Source: Halorubrum halodurans (GTDB lineage: Archaea > Halobacteriota > Halobacteria > Halobacteriales > Haloferacaceae). Taken from it: a DNA stretch of 37,560 nucleotides. The stretch is taken from the NCBI RefSeq assembly GCF_002252985.1, contig NZ_NHPJ01000141.1, forward strand, positions 125 to 37,684, written 5' to 3'. A program made the position numbers and the translations under genes. Below, one piece after another: positions 15,377-25,267 of the stretch. Below the pieces are notes generated by a model. That model saw only the letters and a program-made list of their open reading frames with translations. It did not search any database and was not told the DNA's origin. Every line of letters starts with the position of its first letter. The first letter of the stretch is position 1.

Positions 15377-17275
15377 TTACCCGCTCTCAGCGCCGTGAAC
15401 CCCGCGCTCGACGGCCGCCGCCAGCCGCTCGCGCGTCCGGTGGCTCGACTCGGCGTCGGTCCGAACCTCGATCAGGTGGGAGCCGTCCGCGTCGCGGGCG
15501 CGGCGATACGCCTCGGCGAGCGCGCCGGTCGGGTCCGCCACGTCCGAATCGGATCCGTCGTCCGATCCCTCATCCGATCCGGGTCGGGCGTCGATCCGGG
15601 CGTACTCGAGCCCGTGGAGATCGGCCATCGGCTCGAACTCGAGCCCGTGCGGCGTCTTGAACTCGGCCGTGAAGGGCGGGTCGAACGACTCGATCGGGAG
15701 CGCGTGGAAGATCCCCCCGCCGTCGTTGTTGACGAGCACGATCGTGACGTCGACGTCGCACCGATCGATCGCGAGCAGGCCGTTGGTGTCGTGATACAGC
15801 GCGAGGTCGCCGACGACGAGCGTCAGGTCGTCGGTGGTCGCCGACCCCGCACCGAGCGCGCTCGAGACGATCCCGTCGATCCCGGAGACGCCGCGGTTGC
15901 CGAGGACCGTCAGGTTCGTCGTCGACGGCGGGGCGAACCGGTCGAGGTCGCGGACCGGCATGGAGTTCGAGACGAACAGCGTCGACGGGTCCGGGACCTC
16001 CCCGGCGACGACGCGGAGCACGTCGCCCTCGTGGAACCCGCCGGTGTCCACCGGATCGTCGCCGGCGGCGTCGGAGTTCCCCCGGTGAACCTCGCGAGCG
16101 ACCCGGTCGGCCGCCTCCCACCGCCCGCGCCAGTCGGGGTCACCGCCGCCGGCGACGAGCCGCGAGAGGCGGGCACAGAGCCGGTTCGGCTCGGCGACGA
16201 CGAGGTCCGTCGCCGCGAACTCGGCCTCGCGCCACCGCCCCGCGGGGTCGACCGCGTACTGGTCCGCGCCGGTGCCGGCGAGGTACTTCCGGAGCCGCTT
16301 CGAGGTCGGCGACGCGCCGAGCCGGAGCACGACCTCGGGGTCGGGCCAGCCGTCGGCGACCGTCGCTCCTCCTCCGGGCTCCGCCTCGCCCTCCTCGCCG
16401 CCGCCAGCGACCGCCGCCGAGAGGTACGCGTCGTAGGCCCCGATCACCGGCGCGACCCGCGTGTGTCCGCCGAACCGGACCCCCGAGAGCGGGTCGGCGA
16501 GGATCGGATAGCCGGTGGCGTGGGACAGCGCCGTGATCGCCTCCGGGTCGAGCCCCGGCGGGTCCGCCGGTCCGGCGACGATCAGCCCGCGGTCCGCGGC
16601 ACACGCCTCGGCGAGCGCCCGAAGCGCCGTCTCCTCCGGCTCCGGCGAGCCCGGCGTCACGTCGACGTACGGTCCCTCGCGACCCGTCGCCGCGGTCGGA
16701 TCGAGGTCGTCCGGCACGTCGCCGGCGACCGGCGTCGGCTCGAGCGGCTTCGCGAACGGGACGTTGAGGTGGACGGGCCCCGCGTCCGCGCCCTCCGCCG
16801 TCGCCACCGCGCGGTCGACCGTGGTGCGGAGCGACCGGAGCGCCCGCTCGTTCGCCGCCGGTTCGGGCAGGTCCGTGTAGAGGCGGACCGCGTCGCCGTA
16901 CAGCTTCTCCTGGTCCGCGGTCTGGTTGGCTCCCGAGTCGCGGAGCTCCGGCGGGCGGTCGGCGGTGAGCGCCAGAAGTGGCACTCGGGCGTTGTCCGCC
17001 TCCATCACCGCCGGGTGGTAGTTGGCGGCGGCGGTGCCGGAGGTACAGACGAGCGGCGTTACACGGCCGGTCCGACGCGCCCGTCCGAGCGCGAAGTAGG
17101 CGGCGGAGCGCTCGTCGAGCTGTGAGTACAGGCGGAGCTCCTCGTGGCGCGCGGCGGCCACGGTCAGCGGCGTCGAGCGACTGCCGGGCGAGACGACGAC
17201 GCCGTCAACGCCCATGGCCACGAGTTCGTCGACGATCGCCCGCGCCCACAGGGTGTTCCGGTTCGGTGCGGTCAT
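15377..17275 (-). CDS. menD: 2-succinyl-5-enolpyruvyl-6-hydroxy-3-cyclohexene-1-carboxylate synthase
   Basis: Thiamin-diphosphate enzyme of menaquinone synthesis: joins isochorismate and the succinic semialdehyde unit from 2-oxoglutarate. Length 632 residues, somewhat longer than bacterial MenD because of acidic Gly-rich insertions (around GGGEEGEAEPGGG and GSDEGSDDGSDSD). The N-terminal signature VVVSPGSRSTPLT contains R33, SQLDERSAAYFALG holds the ThDP-activating Glu55, and the C-terminal VVGDLALYHDTNGLL and VNNDGGGIFHALP bind Mg-ThDP. The ATG follows a TATA box (acttatct on this strand, 17297-17304) at leaderless spacing. The frame stays open far upstream, but that part is only antisense of grpE. 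No other men genes are adjacent. Confidence 0.96.
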   Translation of the reverse strand: MTAPNRNTLWARAIVDELVAMGVDGVVVSPGSRSTPLTVAAARHEELRLYSQLDERSAAYFALGRARRTGRVTPLVCTSGTAAANYHPAVMEADNARVPLLALTADRPPELRDSGANQTADQEKLYGDAVRLYTDLPEPAANERALRSLRTTVDRAVATAEGADAGPVHLNVPFAKPLEPTPVAGDVPDDLDPTAATGREGPYVDVTPGSPEPEETALRALAEACAADRGLIVAGPADPPGLDPEAITALSHATGYPILADPLSGVRFGGHTRVAPVIGAYDAYLSAAVAGGGEEGEAEPGGGATVADGWPDPEVVLRLGASPTSKRLRKYLAGTGADQYAVDPAGRWREAEFAATDLVVAEPNRLCARLSRLVAGGGDPDWRGRWEAADRVAREVHRGNSDAAGDDPVDTGGFHEGDVLRVVAGEVPDPSTLFVSNSMPVRDLDRFAPPSTTNLTVLGNRGVSGIDGIVSSALGAGSATTDDLTLVVGDLALYHDTNGLLAIDRCDVDVTIVLVNNDGGGIFHALPIESFDPPFTAEFKTPHGLEFEPMADLHGLEYARIDARPGSDEGSDDGSDSDVADPTGALAEAYRRARDADGSHLIEVRTDAESSHRTRERLAAAVERGVHGAESG

Positions 17276-17296
17276 CAGCGGAGATAGGTCGTGCCG

Positions 17297-17304
17297 AGAT
17301 AAGT
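17297..17304 (-). promoter_or_regulatory. TATA-like box of menD
   Basis: Reads acttatct on the minus strand, 22-29 bases before the menD ATG. The grpE promoter (cttatac, 17391-17397, 24-30 bases before its ATG) faces the other way in the same 145-base gap. Confidence 0.55.
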
Positions 17305-17420
17305 AACCCGGCAGGTCGCGGTCGGGCCGCGCGACGGCACGTCCCGCCGGTCGGTCCCTCACGGGAGCGGGTCGACCGCGTTCTACAACGCTTATACACG
17401 CCCGCGGCCTCCGATCGGAC

Positions 17421-18050
17421 ATGAGCGAAGACGACGCCGTCGAGGTCGAGTCGCCGGGCGAACCCGACGCGCCCGCCGACGCGAGCGAATCGGTCGAGAC
17501 CGCCGACGCAGCCGAGGAGACCGAACCCGACGGGGAGGAGCCCGCCCTCGCCGACCGGGTCGCCGACCACGACGAGGCGCTCGCCGAGGAGGTGGCGGAC
17601 CTCGAGGCGGAGCTCGCGGAGCACCGCGAGGAGGTCGACGAGCTGACGAGCAAGCTCGCGCGCGTCCGCGCCGACTTCAGCAACTACAAGCAGCGAGCCA
17701 AACGGAAGCGCGAGGAGATCCGCGAGCGCGCCTCCGAGTCGCTCGTCGAACGGATCGCGCCGGTCAGAAACGACCTCGTCCGGGCGCTCGACCAGGAGGA
17801 CGGCAGCGACATCCGGCCGGGCGTGGAGTCGACGCTCGAGAAGTTCGACGAGGTGCTCGCCGAGGAGGGCGTCGAGCCGATCGAGCCGGAGCCCGGCGAG
17901 GAGGTCGACCCGGCGCGCCACCAGGTCATGCTCCGCGTCGACAGCGACCAGCCCGACGGCACCGTCCACGAGGTGTACGAGCCCGGCTACGAGATGGGCG
18001 ACCGCGTCATTAGCGAGGCGCAGGTGACGGTCAGCGACGGCGGCGAGTGA
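17421..18050 (+). CDS. grpE: Nucleotide exchange factor GrpE
   Basis: Hsp70 cochaperone that drives ADP release from DnaK. Of 209 residues, the first 40 are an acidic Ala/Glu/Asp-rich tail, a long coiled coil covers about 45-105 (EALAEEVADLEAELAEHREEVDELTSKLARVRADFSNYK split by heptads), and the C-terminal beta domain has VESTLEKFDEVLAEEGVEPI, ARHQVMLRVDSD and GYEMGDRVISEAQVTVS. The signature RADFSNYKQR is intact. Leaderless ATG behind a TATA box. dnaK does not follow: the next gene is surE on the opposite strand 12 bases away, so grpE is not in a chaperone operon here. Confidence 0.95.
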   Translation: MSEDDAVEVESPGEPDAPADASESVETADAAEETEPDGEEPALADRVADHDEALAEEVADLEAELAEHREEVDELTSKLARVRADFSNYKQRAKRKREEIRERASESLVERIAPVRNDLVRALDQEDGSDIRPGVESTLEKFDEVLAEEGVEPIEPEPGEEVDPARHQVMLRVDSDQPDGTVHEVYEPGYEMGDRVISEAQVTVSDGGE

Positions 18051-18062
18051 CGCACGTCCCGG

Positions 18063-18860
18063 TCAGTCCCTCGAGTCCCGGCCGCCGTACCGCTCCGCGA
18101 GCCCGTCGAGCGCGCCGTTCGCGGCGACGCCGTGCGGCACGGTGAGCGGCGACACCGACACCTCGCCGTCGACCACCGCCCGCCGGTCGGTCCCGACCGG
18201 GTCGGGGACCTCAGACTCGTTCATCCGGCCCCAGATCGGGTCGTCGAAGGTGACGCCGCCGTTCCCGTCGTGGTCGGCGGTCATGCCGTACCAGTCCGAC
18301 GGGCGCGTGATCCGCATCGGCGCGGGGTCGTCGTCCGCGATCGGCGCGTTCACGTTGAGGTAGTCGACCGCCTCGAAGACGTCGGCGTCGACGGCGTTGT
18401 CGACGAGGTACCGCGTGGCGCGGGCGGCGTGATCGAACTCTCCCGGCTCCAGCTCGCGCCGCCACCAGTCCTCGTCGCCCGGAACGTACATCGACGTCGC
18501 CACCGCCGGGACGTCGAAGAACGCGGCCTCCACGGCGGCCGAGACGGTCCCCGACCGGCCGAGGACGTACGATCCGAGGTTCGCGCCCTCGTTACAGCCG
18601 GCGACGACGCAGTCGGCGTCCGGGACGAGCTCGTCGAGCCCGGCGACGACGCAGTCGACCGGCGTTCCGTCGACCGCGTAGCCGAGTTCGTGTTCCGACA
18701 CCGTCACGCCGTCCGAAAGCGCCCGCCCGACCGACGAGCGGTCGCCGGTCGGGGCCACCGTCACGACGTCGTAGTCGTCCGCGAGGGCGTCGCGGAGGGC
18801 GCGGAGGCCGACGGCGTCGATACCGTCGTCGTTCGTCAACAGGATCCGGTCGGCGCTCAC
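18063..18860 (-). CDS. surE: 5'/3'-nucleotidase SurE
   Basis: Metal-dependent phosphatase acting on nucleoside monophosphates. Length 265 residues, usual for the family. The N-terminal metal site LLTNDDGIDA (D11, D12) is intact, RSSVGRALSDGVTVSE supplies the second motif, and AGCNEGANLGSYVLGRSGTVSAAVEA matches the loop that reads SGIN-G-N in most members, with Cys replacing Ile. Start chosen at the GTG directly before SADRILLTNDDG, since family members begin within a few residues of this strand; sequence upstream in frame has no family content. Its stop is 12 bases from the grpE stop (convergent). Confidence 0.93.
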   Translation of the reverse strand: MSADRILLTNDDGIDAVGLRALRDALADDYDVVTVAPTGDRSSVGRALSDGVTVSEHELGYAVDGTPVDCVVAGLDELVPDADCVVAGCNEGANLGSYVLGRSGTVSAAVEAAFFDVPAVATSMYVPGDEDWWRRELEPGEFDHAARATRYLVDNAVDADVFEAVDYLNVNAPIADDDPAPMRITRPSDWYGMTADHDGNGGVTFDDPIWGRMNESEVPDPVGTDRRAVVDGEVSVSPLTVPHGVAANGALDGLAERYGGRDSRD

Positions 18861-18978
18861 ACCGGTCGGTGGGGCGGTTCGGAGAAAAGTCCATCGTCGC
18901 GTGGGGGGTTCGCGGGGCCGCTCGGTCCGTTCGGGGACGAACGGAAAAACACAGGTATCGCGGACGCGAGGAGTCGGT

Positions 18979-19308
18979 ATGGGATTCGGCGACACGGCGA
19001 AGCGCATCCAGACGCTCGCCGACAAGGCGGAGCGCACGTATCAGAAGATCAACGAACTCCGGTCGGAGGTCGAGGAGACGCAGACCACGGTGCTCGACAC
19101 CTCGGAGCGGGTCCAGGCGCTCGAAAACGAGATGGCCGAGCAGCGCGCGGTTCTCGACGCGATCGCCCGCGAGGTCGGCGTCGACCTCGACAGCGTGAGC
19201 ACCGAAGCACACATCGCCGAGGCCGAGGCCGCCGGCGACGGAACCGAGACCGCCGACGGCGGCGAAGCCGGGGGCACCGACGGGAGCGGCGTCGACGGGG
19301 AGGACTGA
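18979..19308 (+). CDS. DUF5798-type coiled-coil protein
   Basis: Protein of 109 residues, MGFGDTAKRIQTLADKAERT and onward a continuous heptad-patterned coiled coil to about residue 75 (NELRSEVEETQTTVLDTSER, VQALENEMAEQRAVLDAIAR), then an acidic Gly/Asp/Glu tail. It matches my memory of a short coiled-coil family conserved across haloarchaea whose role is unknown. The ATG is preceded by gaggag about 8 bases upstream and an A-rich TATA-like stretch (ggaaaaac, near 18942-18950). It is divergent from surE. Confidence 0.82.
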   Translation: MGFGDTAKRIQTLADKAERTYQKINELRSEVEETQTTVLDTSERVQALENEMAEQRAVLDAIAREVGVDLDSVSTEAHIAEAEAAGDGTETADGGEAGGTDGSGVDGED

Positions 19309-19320
19309 GGCCCGAAATCG

Positions 19321-19908
19321 TCAGGCGTCCGCGGCCGTTCCGTCGCCGTCGGCCCGAGAGACGACCTCGGCGGGCACGCCCGCCACCGTCGTCCGCGGCG
19401 GGACGTCCTCGGCCACGAGCGAGTTGGCGGCGACGCGTGCCTCCTCGCCGATCGTGACCCCAGGGAGGACGACCGCGCCCGCGCCGATCATCGCGCGATC
19501 CCCGACCTCCACGTCGCCGAGGCGGTACTCGTTCTGGAGGAACTCGTGACACAACAGCGTGGCGTCGTAGCCGACGATCGCGTCGTTGCCGACGGTGATC
19601 CGCTCGGGCCAGAACACGTCGGGCGTCGACTCGAGCCCCCACGAGACGCCCGCCCCGACGGTCACGCCGATCCAGGAGAGGAGCCGGTTCTTGAGCCGGA
19701 GGCTCGGACAGATCCGCGCGAGGACGATCACGAGGTAGTTGCGCACGACGACGAGCGGCGACTTGGCGTCGGGCCACGACCACAGCGAGTTCCGAACCCC
19801 GCCGGTCCGGTGACGCTCCAGCCGGTCCGCGCGCGCCGCGCCGCCGACGTTCGATCCCTCCTCGGCGATCCCTCCTTCCCCTCCATCGATGGCGTCCTCG
19901 TCGCTCAC
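19321..19908 (-). CDS. Hexapeptide-repeat acyltransferase
   Basis: Protein of 195 residues with a left-handed parallel beta-helix in its C-terminal two thirds: ITVGNDAIVGYDATLLCHEF, RLGDVEVGDRAMIGAGAVVL, PGVTIGEEARVAANSLVAED and VPPRTTVAGVPAEVV, as in CatB/LacA-type O-acetyltransferases. The histidine in LLCHEF is the likely catalytic base. A hydrophobic helix (SPLVVVRNYLVIVLARICPS) precedes the helix domain and may touch the membrane. The GTG start is placed 23-30 bases after a TATA-like ccctttta (19931-19938 on this strand). Acceptor unknown; sugar or surface polymer acylation is possible. Confidence 0.87.
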   Translation of the reverse strand: MSDEDAIDGGEGGIAEEGSNVGGAARADRLERHRTGGVRNSLWSWPDAKSPLVVVRNYLVIVLARICPSLRLKNRLLSWIGVTVGAGVSWGLESTPDVFWPERITVGNDAIVGYDATLLCHEFLQNEYRLGDVEVGDRAMIGAGAVVLPGVTIGEEARVAANSLVAEDVPPRTTVAGVPAEVVSRADGDGTAADA

Positions 19909-20131
19909 GCCCGCCCGTTCGCGCGGCTTGGGTAAAAGGGTCGCTCCCGCTCGCCGCGGCCCCGCCTCCCCCGTGCGACGGTTCAAACGGGATGCCGACA
20001 CAGACCGCTCACGCCGAACCGACGGCTCACGGCAGGCCTGAGCGGGTGCGCGGTCGACCGCCGTGAGGAGCGGAGACCGCCTGCTTGCCGCTTCCGTCCC
20101 CGCCGGACGCGGATCCTCCGCTCCGCACCGA
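19909..20131. other. Intergenic gap without a gene
   Basis: 223 bases between the acyltransferase start and the purD stop. Apart from the acyltransferase promoter at its left end I see no coding frame, tRNA-like fold or obvious repeat. Confidence 0.5.
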
Positions 20132-21415
20132 CTACTTCCGGAGATCGGCCATGTGTTCGGTCCGCTTCTCGAGCAGCTCCGGCTTCCCGATGTCGTGGCG
20201 GATCCGGACGCGGTCTCCCGCCGCCGACAGCGCCGCGTCCGCCTCGGCCTCCGCGGCCGCGATGGAGTCGCCGCGGCCGACGACCGCGAACGACCGCGAC
20301 GTGGTCGTGTAGATCCCGTCCTCGCGCTCGTCGACGCTCGCGTAGTAGAGCAGCGCGTCGCCGACGCTCTCCTCGTCGACCGCGATCCGCGCGCCGCCGT
20401 CCGGATCCGTGGGATAGCCGTCCGGCACCGCGTACTTACAGACCGTCGCCTCCCCGGAGAACTCGAGGTCCGGCAGCGCGTCCCCGTCGCGGGCGGCGGT
20501 CAACACGTCGATGAACGGCGTCTCGAGGACCGGCAGCGTGTTCATCGCCTCCGGGTCGCCGAAGCGCGCGTTGAACTCGACGACCTTCGGTCCCGTCGCG
20601 GTCAGCATGAACTGGCCGTAGAGGACGCCCTTGTAGTCGGGGAGCGCGTCGACCACGGCGTCGAGCACGTCGAGCGCCGCCTCGTAGTCGCCGGACTCCA
20701 TGAACGGGAGCGAGGCCCCGGTGTCCGAGTACGAGCCCATCCCGCCCGTGTTCGGCCCCTCGTCGCCCTCGTAGGCGCGCTTGTGGTCCTGGACCGCCGG
20801 CGTCGCGCGGAACTCGCCGTCGGCGACGAACGCCTGGACGGTGAACTCCTCGCCGACCAGTCGCTCCTCGAGGACGACGCGGTCGTACTCGGACTCGCGG
20901 AGGTACGCCTTCGCCTCCTCGGCGGTGACCTGATCGCCGATCACCTTCACGCCCTTGCCGCCGGTGAGGCCGGCGGGTTTCACGGCGAGGTCGCCGTCGT
21001 ACTCGTCGACGTACGCGCAGGCGGCGTCCATGTCGTCGAACACCTCGAAGTCCGGACAGCCGGGCACGTCCGCCTCGCGCATGAACCGGCGTTGGTACGC
21101 CTTGTCGGTCTCCAGCCGGGCCTCCGCCTCCCGCGGGCCGAACGCGTACACGCCGGCGTCGTCGAGCGCGTCCGCGACGCCGGCCTCGAGGGCCGACTCC
21201 GGGCCGATGACCGCGAGGTCGGCGCCCACGTCGGTGGCGAGGTCGACGACCGCGTCCGCGTCGGTCTCCGCGATCGTCTCGAACCCGTCCGCGAGCCGCC
21301 GGATGCCGGGGTTTCGATTGCTCGCACAGGCGTACAGCGAACAGTCGTCGGCGAGCGCTCGGGCGATGGCGTGTTCGCGGCCGCCGCCGCCGACTAAGAG
21401 CACGGTCTCCGTCAT
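20132..21415 (-). CDS. purD: Phosphoribosylamine--glycine ligase
   Basis: GAR synthetase, second step of purine synthesis: ATP-dependent joining of glycine and phosphoribosylamine. Length 427 residues, normal for the family. The N-terminal Rossmann-like start VLLVGGGGREHAIARALA, ATP-grasp elements AVKPAGLTGGKGVKVIGD and the EERLVGEEFTVQAF strand, HKRAYEGDEGPNTGGMGSYS, and the metal-binding VVEFNARFGDPEA are all present. The ATG start is directly before the glycine-rich loop. No other pur gene is in the window. It is divergent from the DUF255 gene, with 178 bases between the two starts. Confidence 0.97.
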   Translation of the reverse strand: MTETVLLVGGGGREHAIARALADDCSLYACASNRNPGIRRLADGFETIAETDADAVVDLATDVGADLAVIGPESALEAGVADALDDAGVYAFGPREAEARLETDKAYQRRFMREADVPGCPDFEVFDDMDAACAYVDEYDGDLAVKPAGLTGGKGVKVIGDQVTAEEAKAYLRESEYDRVVLEERLVGEEFTVQAFVADGEFRATPAVQDHKRAYEGDEGPNTGGMGSYSDTGASLPFMESGDYEAALDVLDAVVDALPDYKGVLYGQFMLTATGPKVVEFNARFGDPEAMNTLPVLETPFIDVLTAARDGDALPDLEFSGEATVCKYAVPDGYPTDPDGGARIAVDEESVGDALLYYASVDEREDGIYTTTSRSFAVVGRGDSIAAAEAEADAALSAAGDRVRIRHDIGKPELLEKRTEHMADLRK

Positions 21416-21593
21416 GCGCGACCGATATCCGCATCGAAGTGTAAACCTTGCTCTCTCGATCGGTTAATCGATCCACGATCGTGTGTCATCACGGGACGGG
21501 ATCGCGGCCGTGGCGTCGCGTTCGGGGGTGCTCGCGTCGTCTCGTCCGGGTCCGTGTAACGGGGTTTTTCCGACGCGCGGGCCAAACCGGCCC

Positions 21594-23822
21594 ATGTCAC
21601 AGCCGACCGAACGGAACCGGCTCGACGGGGAGCCGAGCCCGTACCTCCAGCAGCACGCCGACAACCCGGTGAACTGGCAGCCGTGGGGCGAGGAGGCGTT
21701 CGAGCGCGCTCGCGAACACGACGTGCCGGTGTTCGTCTCCATCGGCTACTCCGCGTGTCACTGGTGTCACGTCATGGAGGAGGAGAGCTTCGCCGACGAG
21801 GAGACGGCGGCGCTGCTCAACGAGTCGTTCGTCCCGATCAAGGTCGACCGCGAGGAGCGCCCCGACGTCGACAGCACCTTCATGACGGTCTCACAGCTCG
21901 TCACGGGCGGCGGCGGCTGGCCGCTGTCGGCGTGGTGTACCCCCGACGGCAAGCCGTTCTACGTCGGGACGTACTTCCCGCCGGAGCCGCGGGGGAACCA
22001 CCCCTCGTTCCCGAAGCTGTGTCGCCGGATCGCCGACTCCTGGAACGACCCCGAGCAGCGGGAGGAGATGGAACGCCGCGCCGAGCAGTGGACCGCGAGC
22101 GCCCGCGACGAACTCGAGTCCGTCCCCGACCCCTCGGGCGCGAGCGACCCGCCGGGTTCGGACCTCCTCGACGAGGCGGCGGCGACCGCGATGCGCAGCG
22201 CCGACGAGGAACACGGCGGGTTCGGCGCGAGCGGGCCGAAGTTCCCGATGCCGGGGCGGATCGACCTCCTGTTGCGGGCGGCCTCGCGGAGCGGCCGTAC
22301 CGAACTGCTCAGAGCGGCGACGCGGACGCTCGACGGGATGGCGACGGGCGGGATGTACGACCAGATCGGCGGGGGGTTCCACCGCTACGCGGTCGACCGC
22401 GAGTGGACGATCCCCCACTTCGAGAAGATGCTGTACGACAACGCCGAGCTCCCGGCGGTCTACCTCGACGCGCACCGCCTGACCGGCGACGCCGGCTACG
22501 CCCGCGTGGCCGCCGAGTCGCTGGCGTTCCTCGAGCGGGAGCTTCGCCACCCTGACGGGGGGTTCTTCAGCACGCTCGACGCACGCAGTCGACGACCCGC
22601 GAGCCGCGCCGGCGAGGACCCCGACGAGCGCGTCGAGGGCGCGTTCTACGCGTGGACGCCCGAGGAGGTCGACGCCGTCCTCGAGGAGCCGGCGGCGTCG
22701 ATCGCGCGGGACCGCTACGGGATCGAGCCCGGCGGGAACTTCGAGCGGGGGACGACGGTGCCGACGCTCGCGGCCTCGATCGCGGAGTTGGCGGCGGAGT
22801 ACGACCGGCCCGAGGCGGAGATCGAGGGGGTCCTCCGCGAGTCGCGGACCGCCCTCTTCGAGGCCCGCGAGGAGCGCCCCCGACCCGCCCGCGACGAGAA
22901 GGTCCTGGCGTCGTGGAACGGCCGGGCGATCTCGGCGTTCGCGACCGCGGGGACCGTGCTGGGCGAGTCGTACGCCGACCTGGCCGCGGAGGCGCTCGCG
23001 TTCTGCCGGGACCGGCTGTACGACGCCGCGGAGGGTCGGCTCGATCGGCGGTGGCTCGACGGCGACGTGGCCGGACCGGGCTACCTCGACGACTACGCGT
23101 TCCTCTCGCGCGGCGCGTTCGACGTGTACTCCGCCACGGGCGACGTCGACGCGCTCGCGTTCGCGCTGGAACTGGCGGCGGCGCTCGTCGACGACTTCTA
23201 CGACCCGGACTCGGGGACGATCTACTTCACCCGTGACCCCGACGGCGGGGCGGCCGAGGCGGGCGGGGCGGCCGAGGCTGCCGCGACGGACGAGGCGGAC
23301 GACCCCGGCTCGGGGGACGACGGGACGCTCTTCGCCCGGCCGCAGGAGTTCGCGGACCGCTCGACCCCCTCGAGTCTCGGGATCGCGGCGGAGACGCTCG
23401 CGCTCCTCGACGGCTTCCGGACCGACGACCGGTTCCGTGAGGTCGCCGAGCGAGTGGTGGCCGTCCACGCCGACCGGATCCGTGCGAGTCCGCTCGAGCA
23501 CGTCTCGCTGGTTCGCGCGGCCGAGCGCGTCGAGACCGGAGGGATCGAGGTGACGGTCGCGGCCGAGACGGTGCCGACCGAGTGGCGGGAGACGCTCGCG
23601 GAGCGATACCTGCCCGGAGCCGTCGTCGTGCGCCGGCCGCCGACCGACGCCGGGCTCGACGCGTGGCTCGACCGGCTCGGCCTCGACGACGCGCCGCCGG
23701 TCTGGAAGGGCCGCGACGCCGACGGCGACGGGCCGACCGTCTACGTCTGCGAGGGCTTCGCCTGTTCGCCGCCCGAGACCGACCTCGACGCGGCGCTCGC
23801 GTGGCTCGCGGATCGCGAGTGA
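21594..23822 (+). CDS. DUF255/YyaL-type thioredoxin-domain protein
   Basis: Protein of 742 residues. An N-terminal thioredoxin-like domain has the family signature [19 protein letters not shown], then [18 protein letters not shown] with C55-H-W-C58, and [11 protein letters not shown]. An alpha/alpha-barrel glycosidase-like part follows ([45 protein letters not shown]). This is the SSP411/spermatogenesis-associated-20 family found in all domains of life; its biochemical role is not settled. An Ala/Gly/Asp-rich insertion (around [19 protein letters not shown]) is a haloarchaeal-type loop. I start at the ATG directly before SQPTERNRL; a T-rich block gtttttcc (about 21564-21571) lies 23-30 bases upstream. 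Confidence 0.93.
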   Translation: MSQPTERNRLDGEPSPYLQQHADNPVNWQPWGEEAFERAREHDVPVFVSIGYSACHWCHVMEEESFADEETAALLNESFVPIKVDREERPDVDSTFMTVSQLVTGGGGWPLSAWCTPDGKPFYVGTYFPPEPRGNHPSFPKLCRRIADSWNDPEQREEMERRAEQWTASARDELESVPDPSGASDPPGSDLLDEAAATAMRSADEEHGGFGASGPKFPMPGRIDLLLRAASRSGRTELLRAATRTLDGMATGGMYDQIGGGFHRYAVDREWTIPHFEKMLYDNAELPAVYLDAHRLTGDAGYARVAAESLAFLERELRHPDGGFFSTLDARSRRPASRAGEDPDERVEGAFYAWTPEEVDAVLEEPAASIARDRYGIEPGGNFERGTTVPTLAASIAELAAEYDRPEAEIEGVLRESRTALFEAREERPRPARDEKVLASWNGRAISAFATAGTVLGESYADLAAEALAFCRDRLYDAAEGRLDRRWLDGDVAGPGYLDDYAFLSRGAFDVYSATGDVDALAFALELAAALVDDFYDPDSGTIYFTRDPDGGAAEAGGAAEAAATDEADDPGSGDDGTLFARPQEFADRSTPSSLGIAAETLALLDGFRTDDRFREVAERVVAVHADRIRASPLEHVSLVRAAERVETGGIEVTVAAETVPTEWRETLAERYLPGAVVVRRPPTDAGLDAWLDRLGLDDAPPVWKGRDADGDGPTVYVCEGFACSPPETDLDAALAWLADRE

Positions 23823-23902
23823 CGCCGTCGCCGGCGCGTCCCGCCGACCGCTCCCGTCCGTCGATCGAACGCGCTTAATCGGTCGAGCGACCCGGGAGGT
23901 GT

Positions 23903-25267
23903 ATGAAGCGGTACGATCTCCTCTATCGGCTCTACGACGAGTTCGACGCGACCGCGCTCCGGGAGCACCAGTCGTTCGTCGACCTGTTCCCTCCGGTCGA
24001 CTCCCGCGTGGCGCTCGACCACTGGGAGGACGCGAGCGAGGAACTCGCCCGGCGGAAGACGGCGATCGTCGACGCGATCCCGCACGGCGAGACGTTCGCG
24101 GAGGTGGCGTCGTACGCCGACCGCGAGACCGCGTTCACCGCCCTCGATCTGTTGAACCGGTACGGTCGTTCGGTCAACGCCCTCGTGCTCGACGTCGACG
24201 AGACCCTACGATCGGCGGGCGGAACGGACAACGAGATCCCGCGCGAGACGCTCCACATGTTGGGGAAGATCCACGCGTCCGGCGTCCCGATCGTCGTCTG
24301 TACGGGCCAGACGCTGGAGAACGTCAAGGGGTTCACGATCCAGGGGCTCGGCAACGAGCTCGTCCACTCCGGCACGCTGTCGATCGTCTACGAGGCCGGA
24401 AACGGCGTGTTCACGCCCGGCCACGGCTCGCACACGAAACGACTGCTCTACGAGGACCTCGGCGAGGACGTGCGGACGGTGTTCGACGAGGTTCGGTCGC
24501 GCCTGCTGCCGACGGCCCCGCGGGACGTCCGCCGCGGCAGCCACCTCCAGGGAAACGAGTTCAACGTCACGCTGAAGCCGAACTTCGAGACCGGCGGCGA
24601 CGCCGCCGACGCGGTGATCGACGACGCGTTGGTCCACCTGATCGACCTCCTCGGCGAGGTCGTCGTCGAGACCGCTGCCGAACGCTCCGGAGCGAGCCCG
24701 CCCGCCGACGTGTCGAGTGCCGAGGGGGCCGCGTGGGCACGCGCCCACTACGCGGCGATCGACCCGGAGATCCGCGGGGTACTGGCGGCCGCCGACGTCA
24801 GTCCGGGCGTCGGGTCGCCCCCGGAGGTCGAGTCGGTCCCGAACGCCGACGGGTCGGTCCCGGACGCGGTCCGGACGCTGTTCGAGGGGATCGACGTCGG
24901 GTACTACCGCGCCGACGCGGCCGAGATCAGCTCGTTGAAGCTGAACAAACCCGCCGGCGTGGAGGCGGCGCTCGACGTGCTCGGCGTCGAGGACCCGTTC
25001 GTGCTCGTGATGGGCGACAGCAAGTCGGACCTGCGCGTGATGGAGTGGGCGGCGGAGAACGCCGCCGGGATCGCCGCCGCACCCGAGCACGCCTCCGCGG
25101 ACGTCCTCGATCACGTCCGCGAGGGCGACGAACTCGTCTACGGGCGCGGGCAGGCGGCCGAGATGCTCCGGACCGTCCACGCGTTAAACCGCCTCGCGGA
25201 GCTCGACGACGATCCCGCGGGCGGGCGACCGGCGACCGCGACGCGCGATCGACGACGCCCCAATTAA
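23903..25267 (+). CDS. HAD-family hydrolase
   Basis: Protein of 454 residues in the haloacid-dehalogenase superfamily. Motif I is LVLDVDETLRS (D97, D99), motif II falls in VVCTGQTLENVKG, and motif III/IV in LKLNKPAGVEAAL and VLVMGDSKSDLRVMEWA, a Cof/MPGP-like layout. The first 90 residues form an N-terminal helical extension (MKRYDLLYRLYDEFDATALR and onward) not found in the core family. A phosphatase acting on a small phosphorylated metabolite is likely; the substrate is unknown. The ATG has both a TATA-like gcttaat (about 23873-23879) and a good Shine-Dalgarno (gggaggtg, about 5 bases away). Its stop codon lies inside the promoter of the next gene. Confidence 0.87.
   Translation: MKRYDLLYRLYDEFDATALREHQSFVDLFPPVDSRVALDHWEDASEELARRKTAIVDAIPHGETFAEVASYADRETAFTALDLLNRYGRSVNALVLDVDETLRSAGGTDNEIPRETLHMLGKIHASGVPIVVCTGQTLENVKGFTIQGLGNELVHSGTLSIVYEAGNGVFTPGHGSHTKRLLYEDLGEDVRTVFDEVRSRLLPTAPRDVRRGSHLQGNEFNVTLKPNFETGGDAADAVIDDALVHLIDLLGEVVVETAAERSGASPPADVSSAEGAAWARAHYAAIDPEIRGVLAAADVSPGVGSPPEVESVPNADGSVPDAVRTLFEGIDVGYYRADAAEISSLKLNKPAGVEAALDVLGVEDPFVLVMGDSKSDLRVMEWAAENAAGIAAAPEHASADVLDHVREGDELVYGRGQAAEMLRTVHALNRLAELDDDPAGGRPATATRDRRRPN

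Noticed and set aside
17276..17683. Upstream extension of the menD frame
   Set aside because: The frame is open but antisense to grpE, has Ser/Ala low complexity and lies before the menD TATA box; MenD homology begins at the ATG at 17275.
19970..20000. tRNA T-arm-like word ggttcaaac
   Set aside because: The flanking bases do not pair into a 5-base stem and no acceptor or anticodon arm fits around it.
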